Source: Candidatus Cloacimonas sp. (GTDB lineage: Bacteria > Cloacimonadota > Cloacimonadia > Cloacimonadales > Cloacimonadaceae). From it: a stretch of 64,000 bases of DNA. Positions within the stretch are counted from its first letter, which is position 1; the number at the start of each line of letters is the position of its first letter. The position numbers and the translations under genes were made by a program. The stretch covers positions 62,001 through 126,000 of the forward strand of contig JALOCJ010000005.1 of NCBI GenBank assembly GCA_023227825.1, in the 5' to 3' direction. Positions 26,872 through 35,134 of this stretch are shown in pieces. The notes beneath the pieces are model-generated. The model worked only from the letters and a program-made list of their open reading frames with translations, searched no databases and was not told the DNA's origin.

Positions 26872-28656
26872 TTATCCGTGTTTATGAGTAATTTCTGCGG
26901 TAACTTGTCCGTTGAATACGGAGCGTTTAAAGTAATGTGTATGTAATAGCTTAAGGGCAAGTTTGGAATTTGGCTCACCGAGGAATTTTTCATAGACCTT
27001 TAGAACTTCCGGATTATGATGCGACATTCTGACAGGTAAATTGCGGTCTTCTTCATATAAAGCCAAACCTCTTCTCGCTCTGGAAGCAATATCATTGCCG
27101 TAAGGTTGGCCTCCTCCACCTACACAACCTCCCGGACAAGCCATAATTTCAATAAAATGCCAGGGGGATTCACCTTTGGTGGCAAGACCTTCACGCACAC
27201 GATCTAAAACCTTACGCGCGTTGGAAAGTCCATGAGCAACAGCTACATTCACTTTTCCAAAGCCGGGAACATCAACCGATGCTTCTTTAACTCCTTCCAA
27301 GCCACGCACTGCCGTAATATCCACATTCTGCAAATCCGTGCCGGTTACAAGGTAATAAGCACTACGAATAGCGGCTTCCATAACTCCGCCTGTGGCTCCA
27401 AAAATTGTTCCTGCACCGGTATAAAAACTCATTCCTTCGTCCGGTTCTTCATCCGGTATGTTAGCAAAATCAATTCCCGCTTCTTTAATCATCCGAATAA
27501 ATTCCCGTGTAGTTAAAACATAATCGGTATCCTGAAAACCGCTATCGCTTAATTCTGGACGTCGTGCTTCAAATTTCTTAGCGGTGCATGGCATAATAGC
27601 AACCGAGACAATTTTAGCAGGATCAATTCCTTTTTCCTGGGCATAATAGGTCTTGGAAAGAACTCCAAACATACTCATAGGTGATTTTGCCGTTGAAACA
27701 CAATCCGCTAAATCGGGATAATAGGTCTCCATAAATTTAATCCAACCGGGAGAACAGGAAGTAATCAGCGGTCTCTTTTCTCCAGCTTTCAGTTTGGTTA
27801 CGCATTCCGTGCCTTCTTCCATAATGGTTAAATCGGCAGTAAAATTTGTATCCATAACCGAATCAAAACCGATTTTACGCAGAGCTGCATACATTTTTTT
27901 AGGAGTTACACTGCCTAAAGGCATTCCAAATTCTTCACCTAAAGAAACACGAATAGAAGGTGCTTCCTGAACTATCACATGTTTTTCAGGGTCTAAAATA
28001 GCTTCCCAAACAGCATCCAGTTCACTTCTTTCGTGCAATGCACCCGTAGGACAATATACAGTACACTGACCACAATTAACGCATGGGCTATTTGCCATTC
28101 CCTGACTGAAGGCAGTATCAATATGGGTATCAATTCCTCTTTCAGCAAAAGTGAGAGCATAAACCGTTTGCACTTCGTTACATACGGTTATACAACGTCC
28201 ACATCCGATACATTTATTAGTATCTCTGATAATGGACAAACTGGATTCGTCGGCAGGTGTTTTAACCAAAATGTTGGGTAATGCCTCAGAATCTACTCCC
28301 AGATTATTTGCCAGGGATTGTAATTCGCATTTATTGTTGGCAGGACAAGTAGGACAAGTTACATCATGATTGGAAAGAATCATTTCCACAACTGTCTTAC
28401 GATAGGAACGAAGTTTCTTGGAATTAGTAACAATTTTCATTCCTTCCGCCACAGGAGTACAACAGGCACGTTTGGGAGTTGGATTTCCTGCAATTTCCAC
28501 AACACAAACACCACAATTTCCTGTAGGAGGTAAATCGGGGTGATAACACAAACGGGGAATATAAATTCCAATTTTATCTGCGGCTTCTATAATAGTCATT
28601 GTCTCCGGAACTTCCAGATGATGACCGTCTATAAAGACATTTACTGTTTTAGCCAT
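26872..28656 (-). CDS. hndD: NAD-linked [FeFe] hydrogenase catalytic subunit (HydA/HndD type)
   Basis: The protein has 594 residues. An N-terminal [2Fe-2S] domain has Cys37, Cys48, Cys51 and Cys65/66. HDVTCPTCPANNKC (97-110) is the His-ligated cluster, and CIGCGRCITVC (149-159) and CVNCGQCTVYC (192-202) are two [4Fe-4S] sites. The H-cluster loops are TSCSPGW (299-305), MPCTAKKFE (355-363) and EIMACPGGCVGGGG (503-516). The middle loop is canonical, but the first has Ser302 where most enzymes have a second Cys. It would reduce protons with electrons from NADH and reduced ferredoxin as part of a confurcating complex. It is the last gene of the island and is followed by a strong terminator. Confidence 0.9.
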   Translation of the reverse strand: MAKTVNVFIDGHHLEVPETMTIIEAADKIGIYIPRLCYHPDLPPTGNCGVCVVEIAGNPTPKRACCTPVAEGMKIVTNSKKLRSYRKTVVEMILSNHDVTCPTCPANNKCELQSLANNLGVDSEALPNILVKTPADESSLSIIRDTNKCIGCGRCITVCNEVQTVYALTFAERGIDTHIDTAFSQGMANSPCVNCGQCTVYCPTGALHERSELDAVWEAILDPEKHVIVQEAPSIRVSLGEEFGMPLGSVTPKKMYAALRKIGFDSVMDTNFTADLTIMEEGTECVTKLKAGEKRPLITSCSPGWIKFMETYYPDLADCVSTAKSPMSMFGVLSKTYYAQEKGIDPAKIVSVAIMPCTAKKFEARRPELSDSGFQDTDYVLTTREFIRMIKEAGIDFANIPDEEPDEGMSFYTGAGTIFGATGGVMEAAIRSAYYLVTGTDLQNVDITAVRGLEGVKEASVDVPGFGKVNVAVAHGLSNARKVLDRVREGLATKGESPWHFIEIMACPGGCVGGGGQPYGNDIASRARRGLALYEEDRNLPVRMSHHNPEVLKVYEKFLGEPNSKLALKLLHTHYFKRSVFNGQVTAEITHKHG

Positions 28657-28677
28657 AATATCAATCCTCTTATTTTC

Positions 28678-30240
28678 TTACTTTTTAGTTATTTCAATGA
28701 ATTCATCGGTAAAATTTTCAATCGCACTGCGAACAGCCATAATTGGCGATTGACCTAAAGCACAGAAAGATGTTTGCTGCATTGTTTCAGCTATTAAGAG
28801 CATTAAATTCACATCTTCCATAGTCCCATTTCCTTTGCGGATTTTGGAAATTAGTTGATAAAGCTGTTGGGTTCCGTTTTTACAAGGAGAACATTTTCCG
28901 CAGGATTCATGGCGGAAGAAACGCAGAATACTCCAAAGCAAATCAACAATACTCTGGTGTTCATTCAAAACTAAAATGGCTCCGCTACCTAAAACAGCGG
29001 AATATTGATTCAAGCTGGTAAAATCCATTTTCACATCTAAAAGGCGATCGGGAAGAATAACTCCGGCTGCTCCACCTACCAATGCTGCTTTGAAACGGAA
29101 ACCTTTTTTCATTCCACCTGCATAATCGTTGATAATGGTTCTTAAAGTTGTTCCCATATCCACTTCGCAAAGTCCCGGATAAGCAACATCTCCAAGAATT
29201 GTATAGACCTTAGTTCCAGGACAATCAGGGGTTCCATATTGCAAAAATTCATCGGCACCCTTGGCAATAATGAAAGGCACATTTGCTAAGGTCTCAACAT
29301 TATTAACTATCGTAGGAGCTTTCCAAAGTCCTTCCACTCCGGGAAAAGGTGGTTTCCAACGCGGAGTTCCTCTGTTTCCTTCCAGGGATTCAATTAAAGC
29401 TGTTTCCTCTCCACAAACATAAGCTCCGGCTCCAATTTTGAGTTCAATATCCAAGTCAAATCCGCTATCAAAGATATTTTTGCCTAAAATGCCATAGTCA
29501 TAAGCTTGTTTAATGGCTTTTTCCAAACGGGCAATACAGAGCTTATATTCACCGCGGATATAAATATATGCCTTACTGGCACCTACCGCACGCGCACAAA
29601 GTATAATACCTTCCAGCAATTGATGCGGGTCTCCTTCCATAATTAAACGGTCTTTAAAAGTGCCGGGTTCTCCTTCATCAGCATTAACAACTACATATTT
29701 TTGGGGAACATCAAGAGCGGATGTAAAGCTCCATTTAAGACCTGCAGGAAATGCTGCTCCGCCTCTTCCTTTCAATCCCGATTTTTTCACTTCGGCAATA
29801 ATATCATTTGGTTGCATATTAGTTAATGCCTTTTCCAATGCTACATAGCCGCCAGCACCAATATAGTCATCAATATTTTCGGGGTCAATGATACCTGAAT
29901 TGCGTAAAACAATGCGGTTTTCATAGTTGAACTTGGGACTAAATTTTTCTGTAACTCCAACCATTAAGCGTTTTACCGGGCGTCCTTTCAGGAAATGTTC
30001 CTGCACAAGTTCCGGAATATCTTCTATTTTAACGCCTTCATAATTGATGTTTTCGGGATATACAGTCAAGCAAATCCCTCTGCCGAAAAAGCCCAAAGGT
30101 CCTGTTTCCAGAATATTGATTTCTTCCGCTAAATCATTTTTGGCTAATTCATTGCGGAGAGCAGTAATAAATTCCTGAACTCCAGCTGCGAGAGAGGTCT
30201 CATTAATTGAGACCAAAATATGACTGCGATAGAATTTCAT
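28678..30240 (-). CDS. NuoF-like flavoprotein subunit, short form (HndC-like)
   Basis: The protein has 520 residues. GLKGRGGAAFPAGLKW near residue 155 is the FMN site, YIYIRGEY and GAYVCGEETALIESLEGNRG belong to the NADH/FMN domain, and SCGKCSPCKNGTQQL near 460 binds the N3-type [4Fe-4S]. Unlike its paralogue at 30708-32567, it has no C-terminal ferredoxin domain. Its N-terminal thioredoxin-like domain has lost the cluster cysteines: SHILVSINET and ETGPLGFFGRG stand where the paralogue has CCGSGC and ETGCMGPC. It overlaps the NuoE-like gene by one base and lies 21 bases upstream of the hydrogenase gene. Confidence 0.85.
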   Translation of the reverse strand: MKFYRSHILVSINETSLAAGVQEFITALRNELAKNDLAEEINILETGPLGFFGRGICLTVYPENINYEGVKIEDIPELVQEHFLKGRPVKRLMVGVTEKFSPKFNYENRIVLRNSGIIDPENIDDYIGAGGYVALEKALTNMQPNDIIAEVKKSGLKGRGGAAFPAGLKWSFTSALDVPQKYVVVNADEGEPGTFKDRLIMEGDPHQLLEGIILCARAVGASKAYIYIRGEYKLCIARLEKAIKQAYDYGILGKNIFDSGFDLDIELKIGAGAYVCGEETALIESLEGNRGTPRWKPPFPGVEGLWKAPTIVNNVETLANVPFIIAKGADEFLQYGTPDCPGTKVYTILGDVAYPGLCEVDMGTTLRTIINDYAGGMKKGFRFKAALVGGAAGVILPDRLLDVKMDFTSLNQYSAVLGSGAILVLNEHQSIVDLLWSILRFFRHESCGKCSPCKNGTQQLYQLISKIRKGNGTMEDVNLMLLIAETMQQTSFCALGQSPIMAVRSAIENFTDEFIEITKK

Positions 30241-30695
30241 TATCTCCTCCCTCTGATTCTTTCAATAATTTCTTCCACTTTCTCTTCCGTGAGGTCACCG
30301 TAAACATCATCATTAATCATCATCACAGGTGCATTTCCACAAACACCTAAACAGGAAGTAAATTCAAGTGTGAATAAGCCGTCTTTCGTTGTTTCGCCAA
30401 TATTGATGCCAAGCAGAACTTTCAGTTTCCGCAGCATATTGTCCGAGCCCTTAATATAACAGGGTGGTGATTCGCAAAGGCGGATAATATTTTTGCCTCT
30501 TGGTTTAGTGCTATACATAGTGTAAAATGTCAGCACTCCATAAATATGATTCACAGGAATATCAAGATATTCAGCAACAGTATCTACTGCTTCAGGAGAA
30601 ATATAGTGCTGAGGGTCTTGATCCTGAATTTCATGGAGAATCTGAATCAGATTATCCTTACGGGGAGCATATTTTTGACAAATTTCTTTTATCAT
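30240..30695 (-). CDS. NuoE-like [2Fe-2S] subunit (HndA-like), copy 1
   Basis: The protein has 151 residues with a helical N-terminus and a thioredoxin-like C-terminal domain. The four ligands are intact: CESPPC and, about 40 residues later, CLGVC. SPEAVDTVAEYLDIP and IYGVLTFYTMYS are family typical. It transfers electrons from the NuoF-like partner. Its position beside the short NuoF-like gene suggests these two form one diaphorase pair with the hydrogenase subunit. Confidence 0.87.
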   Translation of the reverse strand: MIKEICQKYAPRKDNLIQILHEIQDQDPQHYISPEAVDTVAEYLDIPVNHIYGVLTFYTMYSTKPRGKNIIRLCESPPCYIKGSDNMLRKLKVLLGINIGETTKDGLFTLEFTSCLGVCGNAPVMMINDDVYGDLTEEKVEEIIERIRGRR

Positions 30696-30707
30696 AGCTC
30701 TTATCCT

Positions 30708-32567
30708 TTATTCTTCTTGATTTTGCTTTTGTAATTCCTCTGCTTCACGCATTGCTTTAACCTCAGGATGCATTCCCGGAATTTTGGAAATGGCTTTTAC
30801 AGGGCATACATCCATACAGGTTCCGCACTTGATGCAGGATAGTTGATTGATCGTATATTTTTCTTCCCGACTACCGGAAATGCAACTTACAGGACATTTG
30901 CGCGCGCATAAGGAACATCCTATGCATTTATCCTTGTCTATCTCAAAATGCATTAGATCGGGACAAACCTTATTGGCGCAACTTTTATCCCGAATATGAG
31001 CTTCATATTCATCGCGGAAATAACGAATTGTGGAAAGAACAGGATTGGGAGCTGTTTGTCCTAATCCACAAAGGGAAATCTTGGAAATGGTTTCTCCCAG
31101 GTGTTGAAGTTCTTCAATATCTCCTTCTTTGCCATATCCGCTATCAATCCTTTTTAATATTTCCAGCATTTGTTTCAAGCCAATCTTGCAGGGAGAACAT
31201 TTTCCACAGGATTCATCCACGCAGAAATCCATAAAGAACTTGGCAACATTCACCATACACTTTTCTTCATTCATTACAATCACTCCCCCCGAACCCATCA
31301 TCGCTCCACGTTCTTTTAAGCTTTCATAATCAATAGGAACATCCAAATGCTGAGTAGTTAAACAGCCGCCACTGGGACCTCCTAATTGAACTGCTTTGAA
31401 TTTGTGGTCGCCAATCATTCCTCCACCTACATCAAAAATCAGTTCCCGTAAAGTAATTCCCATTGGAACTTCAACCAAACCGGTATTTCTTATATCTCCT
31501 GTTAAGGCAAAGACCTTTGTCCCTTTACTGGTTTCTGTTCCCATAGAAGCAAACCAATCAGCTCCTTTTAGGATTATAGTTGCAATATTGCCTAAGGTCT
31601 CTACATTATTTACTACGGTTGGCTTTTTATAAAGACCTTGGACTGCAGGATAGGGTGGTTTGGGAGTTGGATTTCCTCTTTGACCTTCAATGGATTGAAT
31701 TAAAGCTGTCTCTTCGCCACAAACAAAGGCACCTGCACCCGTTCTAACTTCGGCTTCAAAACTGAATTCACTGCCAAAGATGTTTTTACCTAACAAACCG
31801 GTTTCCTTAGCTTTTTCAATAGCCATTTTGATCCGCTTGATAGCTAAAGGATATTCTGCCCGGATATAAAAATATCCGTTTTGGGCTCCGGTAGCATAAG
31901 CAGCAATCATCATTCCTTCCAAAACACGATGCGGATCACCTTCCAGTAAACTTCTATCCATAAAAGCACCGGGATCGCCTTCGTCTCCATTGCAAATAAA
32001 GTATTTTTCTTCTACAGGATTGTCGTGCACCATTTGCCATTTAAGGTAAGTAGGAAAACCGCCTCCTCCCCTTCCCCGCAATCCTGATTTTTTAATAATA
32101 TCTATGGTCTGCTGAGGAGTTAGAGTAGTTAAAACAGTTCCCAATGCTTCATAACCGCCGGTAGCAATGTATTCTTCAATGCTTTCTGGATCAATATAAC
32201 CGCAATTGGCAAGGGCTACTTTCACCTGTTTTTGGTAAAAAGGGATTTCTTTCTGCGTAAGGAAGGTCTTATCTTCTTCATCCTGAAGCATCAAACGTTT
32301 TACAGGACGCCCCTTTAAAAAGTGTTCATTCACAATTTCTTCTACATCATCAGGGGTAACTTTTTTGTAGAAAACACCTTCCGGGTAAATTACAATTACC
32401 GGACCATAATCACAGGGTCCCATACAACCGGTTTCAATGATGTTGATTTCATTTGTCAGTCCTTTTGTTTTTAGGACATTATGAAACTGTTCTTTAACTT
32501 TTAAGGCACCGGCACTTACACATCCTGACCCACAGCAAATCAATAGGTCAATACGTTTTAATGACAT
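30708..32567 (-). CDS. hndC: NuoF-like NADH-binding subunit with ferredoxin domain (HndC)
   Basis: The protein has 619 residues in three parts. First is an N-terminal thioredoxin-like [2Fe-2S] domain (CCGSGC, then ETGCMGPC). Next is a NuoF core with KSGLRGRGGGGFPTYLKW (FMN), FICNGDEGDPGAF, VCGEETALIQSIEGQRG and SCGKCSPCKIGLKQ. Last is a C-terminal 2x[4Fe-4S] ferredoxin domain (CIGCSLCARKCPVSC and CIKCGTCMDVCPVKA). This is the full HndC/HydB architecture of electron-bifurcating hydrogenases and related NADH:ferredoxin enzymes. It has 15 bases to the HndB-like gene upstream and 12 to the NuoE-like gene downstream. Confidence 0.9.
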   Translation of the reverse strand: MSLKRIDLLICCGSGCVSAGALKVKEQFHNVLKTKGLTNEINIIETGCMGPCDYGPVIVIYPEGVFYKKVTPDDVEEIVNEHFLKGRPVKRLMLQDEEDKTFLTQKEIPFYQKQVKVALANCGYIDPESIEEYIATGGYEALGTVLTTLTPQQTIDIIKKSGLRGRGGGGFPTYLKWQMVHDNPVEEKYFICNGDEGDPGAFMDRSLLEGDPHRVLEGMMIAAYATGAQNGYFYIRAEYPLAIKRIKMAIEKAKETGLLGKNIFGSEFSFEAEVRTGAGAFVCGEETALIQSIEGQRGNPTPKPPYPAVQGLYKKPTVVNNVETLGNIATIILKGADWFASMGTETSKGTKVFALTGDIRNTGLVEVPMGITLRELIFDVGGGMIGDHKFKAVQLGGPSGGCLTTQHLDVPIDYESLKERGAMMGSGGVIVMNEEKCMVNVAKFFMDFCVDESCGKCSPCKIGLKQMLEILKRIDSGYGKEGDIEELQHLGETISKISLCGLGQTAPNPVLSTIRYFRDEYEAHIRDKSCANKVCPDLMHFEIDKDKCIGCSLCARKCPVSCISGSREEKYTINQLSCIKCGTCMDVCPVKAISKIPGMHPEVKAMREAEELQKQNQEE

Positions 32568-32582
32568 TCTTTTCCTCCAGAA

Positions 32583-32948
32583 TCAGTTGCCTGTAGCGAC
32601 AACATAATCTGAAACGATTCTGCCATTTACTATGTGTTCTACAACTACCTTTTTAACTTTTTCGGGAGTCATATTGCCGTAAGTGACTTTTGGCTTGCCT
32701 TCTTCAATAATATCCACAACGGGTTCCAGGGAAGAAAGCCCTTTTTCACCTGTTTGAGTAACTAAAACATCAGTTAAATTGCGGTTAGCAATTTCTTCCA
32801 GGAAGGTTTTCATAACTTCTCTTGCACCCATAGCGATTCCGGATGTGCCCATCCCGACCACTATTTTGATGCGTGTGTTTCCACCGCGAAGTTTCATTTC
32901 TTCCTGAGCTTTTTCACGGATTTTTTTAAGGTCTGCGAGTGTTTTCAT
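32583..32948 (-). CDS. HndB-like thioredoxin-fold protein without cysteines
   Basis: The protein has 121 residues and resembles HndB and other (2Fe-2S) thioredoxin-like subunits. KIRIVVG-type lead-in, GMGTSGIAMGAREVM and VTQTGEKGLSSLEP align with the family's GMGTCGIAAGAREV and VTQTGCxGLCxxEP. All four cluster ligands are replaced and the protein contains no Cys at all. The fold should stand, but it cannot bind a [2Fe-2S] cluster. A structural or regulatory role in the complex is likely. Its start overlaps the stop of the HATPase gene by one base. Confidence 0.8.
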   Translation of the reverse strand: MKTLADLKKIREKAQEEMKLRGGNTRIKIVVGMGTSGIAMGAREVMKTFLEEIANRNLTDVLVTQTGEKGLSSLEPVVDIIEEGKPKVTYGNMTPEKVKKVVVEHIVNGRIVSDYVVATGN

Positions 32949-33517
32949 CAGACATCCTCCATATTTGTGTTTTGTATTCCTTCTAATAATGATTGATCAA
33001 TGTATTCAATAACATCGGGATAAGTTAAAGGTATATTTCCCAATTCTTCTTTAATAGCCGCGGTATCAAAATAGAAGCTCTTTTCCACACCGCGTTCGTG
33101 GCTGATAAGTTTAATGGTAAAATCAACTTCGGGATGGCCTATAATAGCACCTAAAAGAGTATCTTTCAAGTTTCCCAGGGGCATTCTGTCTATATGGTCT
33201 AATTGAAAATCCACCGTTAAAACAGTGCCAAAACCAGGTTCACTGGTCATTTTAAAACTGCCGTTTGTTGCTTCTGCATTTTGTTTAACCAGGGGTATTC
33301 CGAGCCCTACTTTTTTCTCCCGCTCTTCTTTAGATGTATAAAATGGACTTTGCGCCTTATCTAAGGTTTGAGAATCCATTCCTACTCCATCGTCTTCCAC
33401 AATTAAACGCAGGATATTATCCTGCACATCGCGAATAATACGGATTTTAATGTTCTTTGCTTTGGCGCGAACGGAATTTTCTATAATATCCAGAAGGTGT
33501 AATGAAATATCTTGCAT
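32948..33517 (-). CDS. HATPase (histidine-kinase-like ATP-binding) protein of the hydrogenase island
   Basis: The protein has 189 residues. Residues 1-115 are a GHKL ATP-binding domain: HLLDIIENSVRA (N box), VEDDGVGM (G1), GLGIPLVKQNAE (G2) and GFGTVLTVDF. There is no phospho-accepting His domain. Residues 120-189 are an extra C-terminal module of unknown type. Genes of this kind recur in hydrogenase clusters of Clostridia-like anaerobes, where a serine kinase or regulatory role is supposed but unproven. Confidence 0.78.
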   Translation of the reverse strand: MQDISLHLLDIIENSVRAKAKNIKIRIIRDVQDNILRLIVEDDGVGMDSQTLDKAQSPFYTSKEEREKKVGLGIPLVKQNAEATNGSFKMTSEPGFGTVLTVDFQLDHIDRMPLGNLKDTLLGAIIGHPEVDFTIKLISHERGVEKSFYFDTAAIKEELGNIPLTYPDVIEYIDQSLLEGIQNTNMEDV

Positions 33518-33530
33518 TTCAGAATCCGGA

Positions 33531-34013
33531 TTATTTGTAGCGTTTCAGGATTTCGGCTATTTTATCCTTACTATCAATTCTACCGTAGGTTTCTTCCCCG
33601 ATTACAAATACCGGAGCTAAAGAACAGGCACCTACACAACGAACTGCACTCATTGTAAAAATGCCGTCTTTTGTGGTCTCCCCCATTTGGATTCCCAATT
33701 CTTCAGAAAGCATTTGGACTAAGCGAGGAGCTCCTTTAACGAAACAGGCAGTGCCTAAACAAACATTAAGATTATATTTTCCGCGAGGAGTCATCGTAAA
33801 AAAGTTGTAAAAAGTAACTACTCCATAAATCTGATTGACGGGAATATTTAATTCCTGAGCTATAAATTCTTGCACTTCCACAGGCAGGTAACCGAATATT
33901 TCCTGAGCTGAACGAAGAATTTCAATGAGGGGATTGCGGATTTTTTTCTTTTCTTCAATCACTTTTTTCAGATGTGCATATTGGTCATTTTGCATCTGAT
34001 CTGCGGGAATCAT
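33531..34013 (-). CDS. hndA: NuoE-like [2Fe-2S] subunit (HndA-like), copy 2
   Basis: The protein has 160 residues. The ligands are intact in CLGTAC and CVGAC, and SAQEIFGYLPVEVQEFIAQELNIP and IYGVVTFYNFFT are typical. It lies with the HndB-like and long NuoF-like genes, so the two NuoE/NuoF pairs are interleaved with regulators. There are 30 bases to the PHP gene upstream. Confidence 0.88.
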   Translation of the reverse strand: MIPADQMQNDQYAHLKKVIEEKKKIRNPLIEILRSAQEIFGYLPVEVQEFIAQELNIPVNQIYGVVTFYNFFTMTPRGKYNLNVCLGTACFVKGAPRLVQMLSEELGIQMGETTKDGIFTMSAVRCVGACSLAPVFVIGEETYGRIDSKDKIAEILKRYK

Positions 34014-34043
34014 AATTTCTCCTTATTTTATCTATATTTTTTC

Positions 34044-34781
34044 TTAAATTTCAATTTTACGCCTGCCACAACCCTTTGCAGCCAAAAACAATTCCTGCAC
34101 CGCTGGCTTTTCTACAGTTATTATGCTGTAGCCCTTGCCAATATCATTTAAGTAATGAGCATCCGAGGCACGCAAAAAGACCTTATCCTTAAAATAAGGA
34201 TTATCCTGCACCCAGCTTTTAACATCCAGACAAGCGCTTATCCCGAAAAGCTGAAATTGAGGCACTTCTGGCATAAAACCCAGCTGACTTAAGATACTAT
34301 TTACACTGGAATCAATATGAGCCGGAACAACCAGTCCATTATATGCCTGAACCTTTTCCACTACAGTGTTTAAGTTCCACTGTGAGGAATTTATTAGAGC
34401 GCGTGGTTCCACTCTTAAAATGTTCTCATTTTCGTCAATGATTACTTGATCCCCGAAAAAATCGGGATCGTTATCAAGGGGAAACAAGCTTTCATAGAGT
34501 TCTGTATTGAATTTTTCTGCGGAAGAAGAATCCTCAAAATAGGCAAGGAGATGAATTTCTTCCACACTTTGAATTTCTACTCCCCAAGTGAAAAAAAGTC
34601 CTTCTTTTTCCGCTACTTTTTGGTAGGCAGGACAATTTGCCATACTGTTATGATCAGTAATTGCCAACCATTGAATGCCAAATTGCTTTAATCTTTGCAT
34701 AATTGAATTGGGAGACATCTCCAAACCCCCACAAGGAGATAAAACAGAATGAATATGTAAATCAGTGCGGAGCGATAGCAT
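34044..34781 (-). CDS. PHP-domain metal-dependent phosphoesterase
   Basis: The protein has 245 residues. DLHIHSVLSPCGG (7-19) holds the first metal ligands, ITDHNSMAN follows near 41, then GVEIQSVEEIHLLAYF near 82, VPAHID near 157 and ASDAHYLNDIG near 215. It resembles TrpH/YciV-type phosphoesterases that act on nucleotides or short RNAs. Its conserved location in hydrogenase islands suggests a signalling or assembly role. It lies 11 bases after a DRTGG gene. Confidence 0.82.
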   Translation of the reverse strand: MLSLRTDLHIHSVLSPCGGLEMSPNSIMQRLKQFGIQWLAITDHNSMANCPAYQKVAEKEGLFFTWGVEIQSVEEIHLLAYFEDSSSAEKFNTELYESLFPLDNDPDFFGDQVIIDENENILRVEPRALINSSQWNLNTVVEKVQAYNGLVVPAHIDSSVNSILSQLGFMPEVPQFQLFGISACLDVKSWVQDNPYFKDKVFLRASDAHYLNDIGKGYSIITVEKPAVQELFLAAKGCGRRKIEI

Positions 34782-34792
34782 CCGAAAATAAC

Positions 34793-35134
34793 TTAGGAAT
34801 AAAGTAATTGGTAAAGAATACCAGCAAGTTCAAAAGTAGGTAACTTGCTGGAAATAAGTAAAATGCCTTCCTCAATCGCTTTTTCTATAACTGCAGTTTC
34901 GGGTTCATTTCCTTTGGCAAAAATTATTGCCGGAATGCCAGTCATAGAAGCAACAGCAATAACATTCAGATGTTTCATAATTGTTATCCAAACCTGTCCT
35001 GATTTGGCAGAAGCCATAACATCGCTTAGCATATCACAAACATAAGCACCGTTTATTTCCACTCCTTCAAGGGCAAGAGAAGGAGTGCAGTTAATGCCAT
35101 TAATAGCAGTAACATAATCACTTAGCTTAATCAT
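34793..35134 (-). CDS. DRTGG-domain protein, copy 1
   Basis: The protein has 113 residues, all within a DRTGG-like fold: VNGAYVCDMLSDVMASAKSGQVWIT-type strand-helix order, VASMTGIPAIIFAKGN, and a C-terminal helix. DRTGG domains are found beside CBS and kinase domains and are thought to bind nucleotides or other small ligands. It is paralogous to the protein at 36937-37284. It overlaps the sensor-like hydrogenase gene by 8 bases. Confidence 0.75.
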   Translation of the reverse strand: MIKLSDYVTAINGINCTPSLALEGVEINGAYVCDMLSDVMASAKSGQVWITIMKHLNVIAVASMTGIPAIIFAKGNEPETAVIEKAIEEGILLISSKLPTFELAGILYQLLYS

